Shown one piece after another: positions 1 through 6,183 of a stretch of DNA of 8,599 nt. Position numbers and translations under genes: made by a program. A model generated the notes under the pieces. The model saw only the letters and a program-made list of their open reading frames with translations, was not told the DNA's origin and did not search any database. The stretch's first letter is position 1; every line of letters starts with the position of its first letter. Source of the stretch: an uncultured Burkholderiales bacterium (GTDB taxonomy: Bacteria; Pseudomonadota; Gammaproteobacteria; Burkholderiales; Burkholderiaceae_E); the NCBI GenBank assembly GCA_903898725.1, contig CAIUGQ010000086.1, positions 1 to 8,599 of the forward strand, read 5' to 3'.

Positions 1-458
1 GCGCCGGTCGGCAGCCCGCCGTTGGCGAGCACGATCCGGTCGAAGCGCTCGGGCGCCTCGGCCGCCATCCGCAGCCCGATCAGCGAGCCCCAGTCCTGGC
101 AGAAGAGCGTGACGCCGCGCAGGTCGGCGGCGTGCAGCCAGGCCGACATCCAGCGGACCTGGTTCGCATAGGACTGGGCGTCGGCCTGCCGCGGCTTGTC
201 GGAGCGACCGAAGCCCACCAGGTCCGGCGCGACCGCGCGCAGGCCGGCGTCGACCAGCACCGGGATCATCTTGCGGTAGAGGAACGACCAGGTCGGCTCG
301 CCGTGCATCAGCAGCACCACCGGCGCGTCGCGGGGGCCCTCGTCGATGAACGCGATGCGCAGTCCCGCCACCTCGACATGGCGCGGCACGTAGGGGAAGT
401 CGGGCAGGTCCGCGAAGCAGGCGTCCGGCGTGCGCAGCGCGTCGACGGTGGCCGTCAT
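1..458 (-). CDS. Haloalkane dehalogenase-like alpha/beta hydrolase (C-terminus cut by window edge)
   Basis: Likely a cytoplasmic hydrolase cleaving carbon-halogen bonds or a related substrate. Only the first 152 residues are visible; the cap domain and the catalytic acid and His lie beyond the left edge. Seen: oxyanion-hole motif HGEPTWS (residues 52-58), the beta-strand segment APDLVGFGRSDKP (77-89), and the nucleophile elbow CQDWGS with Asp122 as nucleophile and Trp123 as a halide-binding candidate. The HGEP plus QDW combination matches haloalkane dehalogenase subfamily I (DhlA type). The elbow has Ser125 where relatives commonly have Gly. No signal peptide. The ATG at 458-456 overlaps the TGA of the upstream sulfatase gene (ATGA) and has no strong ribosome site of its own, so it is probably translationally coupled. 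The family is clear, but many such homologues are untested, so true dehalogenase activity is inference. Confidence 0.85.
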   Translation of the reverse strand, partial: MTATVDALRTPDACFADLPDFPYVPRHVEVAGLRIAFIDEGPRDAPVVLLMHGEPTWSFLYRKMIPVLVDAGLRAVAPDLVGFGRSDKPRQADAQSYANQVRWMSAWLHAADLRGVTLFCQDWGSLIGLRMAAEAPERFDRIVLANGGLPTG

Positions 459-2332
459 CGGCGGATGACCCGGACGGTGAGCGCGGCCGCGAGCACGAGC
501 ACCACGACGAGCGCGGCGCCGCCGTAGGTCGGCAGCCAGTAGGCGAAGACGCTGTTGATCGCCACCTGAGTGGGCGCGTCGTAGCCGGCGGGCATCGGCA
601 GGATCCGGTGCTCGCGAGACCAGACCTCGTACGCGGCCCGCATCGACTCGAAGGCCTGCGGCAGCCGCGCCTTCAGGTCGGTGGTCTCGCCCGGATCGGT
701 CCGCAGGTCGTACAGCCGCCATTGGCCGTCCCCCAGCGGCGGCAGGCCGCGGGAGAGCTTCAGGTCGCCGCGAAAGAGCGCCTCGTCGCCCGACAGCTCG
801 TAGCCCAGCGTGTCGTCCGGCCCGCGGACCGGACGCGCCGGCTCGTGCAGGGCGGCGACCAGGCTGCGCCCCGAGATGGGTTCGATCGGGCGTCCGTCGT
901 GCTGCGCGCCGGGCGGCGTCACGCCGGCCAGTTCGAGCAGCGTCGGTGCGAGGTCGGTCACATGCGTCAGGCTGTGGTGCAGGGCGCCTGCCGGCGCGCC
1001 GCGCACGCCGGAGACGATCAGCGGCACGCGGGTGCCGCCCTCGCCGCCGATGAACTTGTAGCCGGCCAGCGGGGCGGCTGCGGCGCTCGCCCAGCCCGGT
1101 CCCATGATCGCGTAGGCCCCTTCGCCGCCGAGCCGGTCGATCGACTGCGAGTACTGCGTCCACAGCCAGGGCTGCGCGGCCCGGTAGTCCGAGCCCTCGG
1201 GACCGTTGTCCGACAGGAAGACGAACACCGTGTTGTCGTAGAGGCCGCGGGCCTTCAGGTGGGCGACCAGGCGCCCGACGTGGTGGTCCAGCGCCTCGGC
1301 CATCGCCGCATACACCTCCATGCTGCGCGCCTGGTGCCGTCGCTGCGACTCGGGCAGCGTGTCCCAGTCGGCGTGCGTCGGCACGCGCGCCATCGGCACG
1401 TCGGGTCCGATCACGCCGAGGGCGGCCGCACGGTCCCGCCGCGCGCGCCGCAGCGCGTCCCAGCCCGCGTCGTAGCGCCCGGCCTGTCGCGCGATGAACT
1501 CGCTCGGTGCCTGCAGCGGCACGTGGTTGGCCTGGAACGCGAGCAGCGCGAAGAAGGGGCGCTCGCTCGCGGCATCGGCCTCCAGGTACTCGATCGTCCT
1601 GTCGACGAACCACTCCGACGAGTAGAAGCGGGCGGGCATGGTCGCGGGCCGCCCGTTCTCGAACCACTCGACCGTGGCCGAATGCGGCAGATAGCGCTGG
1701 GTCGGCACCCAGTTGTCCGAGCCGGTGTCGCCCAGCACGATCGAGCGGTCGAAGCCGCGGCGGTCGGGCAGGTTGTGCGGTTCGGAGCCGACGTTCCACT
1801 TGCCCGCGACATAGGTCCGGTAGCCGGCCTCGCGCAGCAGCGTGGAGACCGTGACGACGTTCGTGTCCAGCGAACCGAGATACCCGGGGCGGCCCATGTG
1901 CCGGCGCGGCATCGACTCCCGCAGGTTGCCGATGCCGGCGCGATGGTGCTCGACGCCGGTCAGCAGCATCGCCCTGGACGGGGCGCAGGAGGCGGCGACG
2001 TGGAAGTTGGTGAAGCGCGTGCCCTGGGCCGCGAGCGCATCGAGATGCGGCGTCGGGATCTCGCCGCCGAAGGCGCCGACGTCGGTGAAGCCCCAGTCGT
2101 CGGCGACGATGACGACGATGTTCGGGCGCGCGCGGGGCGTGGCCGAGGTGGCCGCGGTGGCCGACGTGGCCGACGTCGCCGACGTCGCCGACTTAGCCGA
2201 CGTGGCTGCGGCGTCTGCGGCGATGGCCGGCGAGGCCGTCGTGAGGGCGAGGAGCAGCGCAGCGAGGTGCGGTGCGGCCAGCCGCGACGCGGCGAGGCGC
2301 AGTCGGGTCAGCGAGGGGGTGGGTCTCGTCAT
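455..2332 (-). CDS. Secreted, membrane-tailed arylsulfatase (AtsA/PAS-like, type I sulfatase)
   Basis: Hydrolyses sulfate esters, probably in the periplasm; 625 aa. It has a signal peptide (about 1-38, AIA cleavage site), a Ser-Ala-Thr repeat linker (45-65), a sulfatase domain (about 70-570), and a C-terminal hydrophobic helix (about 604-620) ending in RVIRR. Seen active-site residues: Asp78-Asp79, Cys116 in CAPSR (the site oxidised to formylglycine), Arg120, Lys178, His270, Asp375-Asn376 and Lys426. The spacing and phrases such as FGGEI, LLTGVEHH and FYSSEW resemble Pseudomonas aeruginosa arylsulfatase, which is shorter (536 aa) and lacks both ends. Odd: the usual GKWHLG is GKWNVG, so the His corresponding to PAS His115 is Asn180. 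The reading frame stays open far upstream, but the ATG at 2332 is chosen because it precedes the signal peptide, overlaps the upstream TGA (ATGA), and has GGGAG six bases before it. It is the middle gene of a three-gene operon. Confidence 0.93.
   Translation of the reverse strand: MTRPTPSLTRLRLAASRLAAPHLAALLLALTTASPAIAADAAATSAKSATSATSATSATAATSATPRARPNIVVIVADDWGFTDVGAFGGEIPTPHLDALAAQGTRFTNFHVAASCAPSRAMLLTGVEHHRAGIGNLRESMPRRHMGRPGYLGSLDTNVVTVSTLLREAGYRTYVAGKWNVGSEPHNLPDRRGFDRSIVLGDTGSDNWVPTQRYLPHSATVEWFENGRPATMPARFYSSEWFVDRTIEYLEADAASERPFFALLAFQANHVPLQAPSEFIARQAGRYDAGWDALRRARRDRAAALGVIGPDVPMARVPTHADWDTLPESQRRHQARSMEVYAAMAEALDHHVGRLVAHLKARGLYDNTVFVFLSDNGPEGSDYRAAQPWLWTQYSQSIDRLGGEGAYAIMGPGWASAAAAPLAGYKFIGGEGGTRVPLIVSGVRGAPAGALHHSLTHVTDLAPTLLELAGVTPPGAQHDGRPIEPISGRSLVAALHEPARPVRGPDDTLGYELSGDEALFRGDLKLSRGLPPLGDGQWRLYDLRTDPGETTDLKARLPQAFESMRAAYEVWSREHRILPMPAGYDAPTQVAINSVFAYWLPTYGGAALVVVLVLAAALTVRVIRR
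2138..2200 (-). repeat. 9-bp tandem repeat encoding a Ser-Ala-Thr linker
   Basis: On the plus strand, units close to GCCGACGTS repeat in tandem with small changes (GCCGAGGTG, GCCGCGGTG, GCCGACTTA). In the sulfatase frame they encode SAT tripeptides, residues 45-65, between the signal peptide and the catalytic domain. The unit is three codons long, so gain or loss of a copy keeps the frame. It is probably a flexible spacer after signal cleavage. Confidence 0.75.
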
Positions 2333-3684
2333 GCATGTCTCCCGGGCGCACCGGCTTCGAGCGCCTCGGCCACCGCCCACAGGCGGTCCTGACCCCAGAC
2401 CGCGGTGCCGCCCACCGCGAAGGAGGGCACCCCCCAGAGCCCGTGCTCGAACAGCGCCGTCCGATGGCGCTCCGCGTCGGCGCGCCATCCGGTGTCGGCG
2501 AGCGCGTCGCGGCAGTCCGACCACGCCAGTCCGGCGCGCTCGGCGATCGTGCGCAGCCCGCGATCGGTGCCGGCATCGATGCCCTGCGCCCAGGTCGCGT
2601 CCATGAAGGACAGCATGAAGGCCTCGCCGCATCGCACGCGCTCGGCGTGAGCCAGCAGCGCGAGGCCGCGCTCCACCGGACGGCCGACCGGATCGATCAG
2701 CCGCCCGAACGGCACGCCGCGCACATGGGCTTCGCGCGCCGCGTCGGCGGCGATGTAGCGGCGCTTGGCCGCAGGGACGGGCAGCCCGCGCATCACCATC
2801 GGCAGCAGCCCGCGCAGCCGCAGCGTCACGCCGGCCCGCTTCGCCAGCCGGACCACGCGCGGCGCGGCGATCGCGGAGTAGGGGCTCCTGAAGGAGAACC
2901 AGAACTCGATCGGGCCCCGATGGCGGGCCTGCATCGGGGCATCGGAGTCCGCATCCGGTTCGATCAGCAGTCCGCTGGTGCCCGGGCGTCCGACGCCAAG
3001 GTCCTGCAGCCGGTGTTCGAGGTGATGGAGACGGTCCAGGCCCCAGTACCACTCGCCGTCGAGGTGGAAGGTGGCACCGAGGTAGTGGCCCAGACGCCTG
3101 CGCAGCGCCTCGGAGGCGGCGAGGTGCGCGGCGACCGCGGCCGAGGCTGCACTGGGCACGGCGCCCTGCGGATCGCCGCCCCGAGGCCCCGGCCCGGTGT
3201 GCGGGTCGGCGGACGGGCGGCCCGTTGCGTGGCAGGCCTGCCAGGCCGCCTGCGTGATCGGCGCCGCCGCGGCGACGAAGTGCCCGGCCTCGGCGGCCGC
3301 CACGAGGCGCGCGGTAGCGTCGGCCAGCGGACCGGCCGGCGGCTGCGTGCCCGGGTCGTCGAAGCCGAGTCCGTGGCGTCGCGCGAGCAGCGCCGCGTCG
3401 CGTCGCGCCCAGGCGATCAGGCGGGCGCGTTCCGGTGCCGCGGCGTCGTCCGGAGCGCCCACCACGTGCGGCACCAGCGTGATCCGGTAGCGGCGCATCA
3501 GGTCCGGCAGCATCGATGCCGCGAGCAGCGAGTGCGGATCGTCGGGCTGGTGGAAGTAGTGGAGCCGCAGCGGCTCGCCCCGGGCCTGCCGAAGGCGCTC
3601 GGCCCGCGCGCGACGACGCAGCAGCCGCTCGCGCGACAGCAGCCAGGCCGAGATCGGCGGCGACAGCAGGCCCTTCAGCGACAT
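2329..3684 (-). CDS. Tandem DsbA-like / 2-hydroxychromene-2-carboxylate isomerase-like protein
   Basis: A 451-aa protein with two thioredoxin-fold halves of the DsbA/HCCA-isomerase/GST-kappa superfamily. The C-terminal half (about 258-445) opens with IEFWFSFRSPYS, where Ser267 sits at the position of the HCCA-isomerase catalytic Ser, and closes with GVPSF (cis-Pro420) and WGQDRLWAVAEAL. The N-terminal half (about 39-230) repeats the pattern in degenerate form: LHYFHQPDDPHS at its start and GATFHLDGEWYWGLDRL at its end, without the Ser-Pro-Tyr and cis-Pro motifs. Neither half has a CXXC, so a thiol oxidase role is unlikely; isomerase or glutathione-type chemistry is more plausible. An Arg-rich stretch (18-36) follows a short apolar N-terminus, and no clear signal peptide is seen. 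The ATG at 3684 is supported by a perfect AGGAGG five bases upstream. First gene of the operon; its TGA overlaps the sulfatase ATG. The family is sure, the reaction unknown. Confidence 0.88.
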   Translation of the reverse strand: MSLKGLLSPPISAWLLSRERLLRRRARAERLRQARGEPLRLHYFHQPDDPHSLLAASMLPDLMRRYRITLVPHVVGAPDDAAAPERARLIAWARRDAALLARRHGLGFDDPGTQPPAGPLADATARLVAAAEAGHFVAAAAPITQAAWQACHATGRPSADPHTGPGPRGGDPQGAVPSAASAAVAAHLAASEALRRRLGHYLGATFHLDGEWYWGLDRLHHLEHRLQDLGVGRPGTSGLLIEPDADSDAPMQARHRGPIEFWFSFRSPYSAIAAPRVVRLAKRAGVTLRLRGLLPMVMRGLPVPAAKRRYIAADAAREAHVRGVPFGRLIDPVGRPVERGLALLAHAERVRCGEAFMLSFMDATWAQGIDAGTDRGLRTIAERAGLAWSDCRDALADTGWRADAERHRTALFEHGLWGVPSFAVGGTAVWGQDRLWAVAEALEAGAPGRHA

Positions 3685-3689
3685 CGCGT

Positions 3690-3695
3690 CCTCCT
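3690..3695 (-). promoter_or_regulatory. Strong ribosome binding site for the DsbA-like gene
   Basis: On the minus strand AGGAGG lies five bases before the ATG at 3684. It is the best Shine-Dalgarno match in the window and fixes the start of the operon's first gene. Confidence 0.85.
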
Positions 3696-3745
3696 GCCAC
3701 GGCGAGGCGCCGCCTGGCCGGCTGGCGTGTGCCGGCGCGTTTCCC

Positions 3746-3757
3746 TACACTGGTGCA
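3746..3757. promoter_or_regulatory. Candidate TetR operator, site 1
   Basis: TACACTGGTGCA is an imperfect palindrome (TACAC, two bases, GTGCA) with four of five arm pairs matched. Its 11-base core ACACTGGTGCA matches 7094-7104 at 10 of 11 positions. It lies 46 bases before the tetR start and 61 bases before the DsbA-like start, where a regulator could control both directions, including its own gene. Binding by the neighbouring TetR protein is inferred. Confidence 0.5.
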
Positions 3758-3803
3758 TGGGGTACGCGTCCGCCAGCGGCCCGACGATCGGAGAGCGACG
3801 AGG

Positions 3804-4520
3804 GTGAACAAGCCGTCCGGACGCGGCCCTGCCGCCAAGCGCGCACCGGCCGGGTCGGCCAAGGCAGCGGCCCGTCCCCGCCCCGACGACGCGACGCCGT
3901 CCATGGGGCCCGACGACTGGCTGGACGCCGCCCACGCCGCGGTCGTGGCCGGCGGCTTCGACGCCGTGCGCGTGCTCTCGCTCGCCCGGTCGCTGGGGAT
4001 CACCCGCGGCAGCTTCTACTGGCACTTCGCCGACCATGCCGAACTCGTCGCCGCGCTGATCGAGCGCTGGTTCCGTCGCGAGCTCGAGGCCGATCGTGCG
4101 CTCCAGGCGGCCGCGGGCGAAGACCCGGTCGCCGATCTGCTGACGCTGCTCGATGCGGCGCTCGCGCGCGGCGGCGAGGATCTCGCCGACCTTCGCTTCG
4201 AGCTCGCGCTGCGCACCCTCGGGCGCACCGATCCGGCGGTGGCCCGGATGCTCGCCGAGGTCGACGCCGTCAGGCTCGGCGTCTTCGCCGCGAAGCTGCG
4301 TCGCGTGCTCGGGGACACCCGCGAGGCCTCCGATCTGGCGGCGCTGCTGTACGTCGCGGTCGCCGGCGCACATCAGGCGCTGGCGCGGCCGGGCAGCGAC
4401 GCGGGCATCGCCGCCTACCTGCGGGAGCTCATCGCCGAGCACCTGATCCGGCGTCCTGCGGCGGCCGCCGCTGCACCCCGGCGTGGCGCCGCCCGGCGAG
4501 GGCGCGGTCCGGTCAGTTGA
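3804..4520 (+). CDS. TetR-family transcriptional regulator
   Basis: A 238-aa DNA-binding regulator. The N-terminal TetR domain spans about residues 37-85; the helix-turn-helix is VLSLARSLGITRGSFYWHF (57-75), containing the family-typical GSFYWHF. The rest is the all-helical ligand-binding and dimer region, which gives no ligand clue. Unusual are a long basic Ala/Pro/Lys-rich N-terminal extension (1-34) and an Ala/Arg-rich tail (218-236). The start is taken as GTG at 3804 with GGAG about ten bases upstream; an in-frame ATG at 3903 (Met34) would remove the extension and is a real alternative. The gene is divergent from the DsbA-like/sulfatase/dehalogenase operon, and its last 8 bases overlap the end of the convergent sulfatase gene. 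Both flanking promoters carry a common palindrome, so it is probably the local regulator, most likely a repressor released by a pathway compound. Confidence 0.93.
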   Translation: MNKPSGRGPAAKRAPAGSAKAAARPRPDDATPSMGPDDWLDAAHAAVVAGGFDAVRVLSLARSLGITRGSFYWHFADHAELVAALIERWFRRELEADRALQAAAGEDPVADLLTLLDAALARGGEDLADLRFELALRTLGRTDPAVARMLAEVDAVRLGVFAAKLRRVLGDTREASDLAALLYVAVAGAHQALARPGSDAGIAAYLRELIAEHLIRRPAAAAAAPRRGAARRGRGPVS

Positions 4521-6183
4521 ACCAGTAGGTGTAGTCATCGTCGGGACCGCCGGGCTTGTCGAGCGTCCGGTCGATCGTCACCGGGATCTCGATGAACGAG
4601 CGCCACGCGGGGGGCGGCATGTCCGCATGGTGCGCACGCAGCAGCGCGCGCAGGCGCGCCACCTGATCCGGGCGCGTGGCCGAGAGATCGCGGCGCTCGG
4701 TCGGGTCGGTCGCGAGATCGAACAGCCAGGTCCGTTTCGGGCGCTCGGAGTCGATCAGCTTCCAGTCGCCGTCGCGCACCGAGCGCAGGCTGCCGTCGCG
4801 CCAGAAGAGCGTGCGCGCCGGGGGGGGCGTGGCGCTCGCGCCCAGCCACGGCAGCAGGTTCACGCCGTCGACGCTGGCGTTCGCCGGCGCGGCCGTCGCC
4901 CCGGCCGCGGCGGCCACGGTCGGCAGCACGTCGATGCCCGAGACCGGGGACTGCAGCTGCGTGCCGGCCGCGATGCGTGCCGGCCAGCGCGCGACGAAGG
5001 GCACGCGCACGCCGCCCTCGAAGAGGGTCAGCTTCCAGCCCCTGAACGGCTGGTTGACCTCGGGCAACCCGATGTAGCCGGGCGCACCGTTGTCGCTGGT
5101 GAAGATCACCAGCGTGTTCTCGTCCAGTCCCTCGTCGCGCAGGGTCTGCATCACCCGGCCGACGCTGCGGTCGATCGACCGGATCATCGCGCCGTAGACC
5201 CGACGGCGATGGTCGCCGCGGTCGGGCATCGCGTCGTAGTCGGCGCGGCTCGCCTGCAGCGGCGTGTGCACGCCCCAGTGCGCGAGGTAGAGGAAGAACG
5301 GGCGATTGCGGTTGGCGCGGATCGCGGCGACGGCCTCGTCGGTGTACCAGTCGGTGATGTAGCCGCCCGGCTCGAACCAGTCGCCGCCGTTGTAGCTCGC
5401 CGCCCAACGCATGTTCGACCAGAGGAACCGGTCGATCGGATCGAAGTCCTGCTTCGAGTTGACCACCGCCGGAGCGTGTTCGGGCAGGTACAGCCCGCTC
5501 TCCATGAAGACCGTCTCGGCGAAGCCCTGGCGGTTCGGCCGCATCTCGGGCGTGCTGCCCAGGTGCCACTTGCCGATGTGCATCGTGTGGTAGCCGCGCT
5601 CGGCGAGCACCTCGGCGATGGTGCGCTCCGAGCCCGGCATGCCCAGGTCGTTGAACCGCGGTGCCGCCGCCGCGGCGTCGCGATCGATGACGATCGGGTG
5701 GGGGCGGCCGGGGGTCGCGTACAGGTCGGCCGCGACGCGCGCCATCGCGCCCGGCGTGGGCGTGAACTCGACGCCGAAGCGCCACGGATAGCGTCCGGTC
5801 AGGAGCCCGGCCCGCGACGGGGTGCAGACCGCGCTGACCGCGTAGCCGTGGTCGAAGCGCACGCCCTCGCGGGCCAGCGAGTCGATGTGCGGCGTGGCCG
5901 CGCCCCAGTCGGCGTGGCCGCCGCCGTAGGTGGTGACGTCGTTGCGGCCGAGGTCGTCGGCGAGGATCACGATGATGTTGGGCGGACGGGCGGAGGCCGG
6001 GGCTTCGGCCGCCGCCGGGCCGGATTGCCAGGGCACCGGCCGGTTCGGTGCCCGGGGATGCTGCAGGTCGGTCAACCAGCCGAGCGAGTGACGCAGGATG
6101 AGCAGCCGGTTCGTCCAGCCGAGCGCACCGATGCCGATGAGCACCAGCAGCGCGATCCCCCAGGTGCGTCGACGCAGCGTCAT
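4513..6183 (-). CDS. Membrane-anchored sulfatase (type I, formylglycine-dependent)
   Basis: Hydrolyses sulfate esters, with the catalytic domain probably facing the periplasm; 556 aa. An N-terminal RRR followed by a hydrophobic helix (about 8-24), with no obvious cleavage site, suggests a signal anchor. A Pro/Ala-rich linker (43-68) leads into the sulfatase domain. All expected active-site residues are present: Asp76-Asp77, Cys120 in CTPSR (formylglycine site), Arg124, Lys205 and His207 in GKWHLG, His306, Asp364-Asn365 and Lys384. It belongs to a different sulfatase branch from the gene at 455-2332: shorter, without the AtsA-type insertions or the C-terminal helix. The ATG at 6183 overlaps the DJ-1-like TGA (ATGA) and has only a weak GCAGGTG upstream, so coupled translation is likely. 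The longer open frame to 6513 lies inside the DJ-1-like gene and is not used. The end overlaps the convergent tetR by 8 bp. Substrate unknown. Confidence 0.94.
   Translation of the reverse strand: MTLRRRTWGIALLVLIGIGALGWTNRLLILRHSLGWLTDLQHPRAPNRPVPWQSGPAAAEAPASARPPNIIVILADDLGRNDVTTYGGGHADWGAATPHIDSLAREGVRFDHGYAVSAVCTPSRAGLLTGRYPWRFGVEFTPTPGAMARVAADLYATPGRPHPIVIDRDAAAAAPRFNDLGMPGSERTIAEVLAERGYHTMHIGKWHLGSTPEMRPNRQGFAETVFMESGLYLPEHAPAVVNSKQDFDPIDRFLWSNMRWAASYNGGDWFEPGGYITDWYTDEAVAAIRANRNRPFFLYLAHWGVHTPLQASRADYDAMPDRGDHRRRVYGAMIRSIDRSVGRVMQTLRDEGLDENTLVIFTSDNGAPGYIGLPEVNQPFRGWKLTLFEGGVRVPFVARWPARIAAGTQLQSPVSGIDVLPTVAAAAGATAAPANASVDGVNLLPWLGASATPPPARTLFWRDGSLRSVRDGDWKLIDSERPKRTWLFDLATDPTERRDLSATRPDQVARLRALLRAHHADMPPPAWRSFIEIPVTIDRTLDKPGGPDDDYTYWFN

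Larger units (their letters stand above)
3685..3803. promoter_or_regulatory. Divergent control region between the DsbA-like operon and tetR
   Basis: This 119-bp gap serves two divergent transcripts. It holds the palindrome at 3746-3757 and a weak tetR -10 candidate TACACT (3746-3751) lacking a convincing -35. On the minus strand CTGGCG, 18 bases, then CAGTGT parallels the TTGACA-18-TAGTGT arrangement of the other operon, but more weakly. A 6-bp GCCGGC stem with an 8-base loop (3717-3736) could form in the DsbA-like leader. The promoter calls are inference. Confidence 0.5.

Noticed and set aside
2138..2200. SAT-repeat region as a CRISPR or minisatellite outside genes
   Set aside because: The repeats are 9 bp without spacers and lie in frame within the sulfatase gene.
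608..2392. Long plus-strand open frame (594 codons) opposite sulfatase 1
   Set aside because: It is the antisense shadow of a clearly recognised sulfatase in GC-rich DNA: an Arg/Gly/Val-rich translation with no recognisable motif.
3717..3736. GCCGGC hairpin in the divergent control region as a terminator or attenuator
   Set aside because: The stem is only 6 bp, GCCGGC is self-palindromic and common in such DNA, and no T-run or leader peptide is seen.
2272..3807. Plus-strand open frame of 511 codons opposite the DsbA-like gene
   Set aside because: It is a shadow frame; the reverse strand carries the conserved domains and a perfect ribosome site.
2333..4003. Upstream extension of the sulfatase 1 reading frame, giving a 1182-residue fusion
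   Set aside because: The upstream part is Arg/Ala/Gly low complexity lying over the DsbA-like gene. The signal peptide and ribosome site place the start at 2332.
455..6183. The two sulfatases as a recent tandem duplication
   Set aside because: Beyond the catalytic motifs they differ in length, insertions, anchoring and Cys-motif context, so they come from different sulfatase branches.
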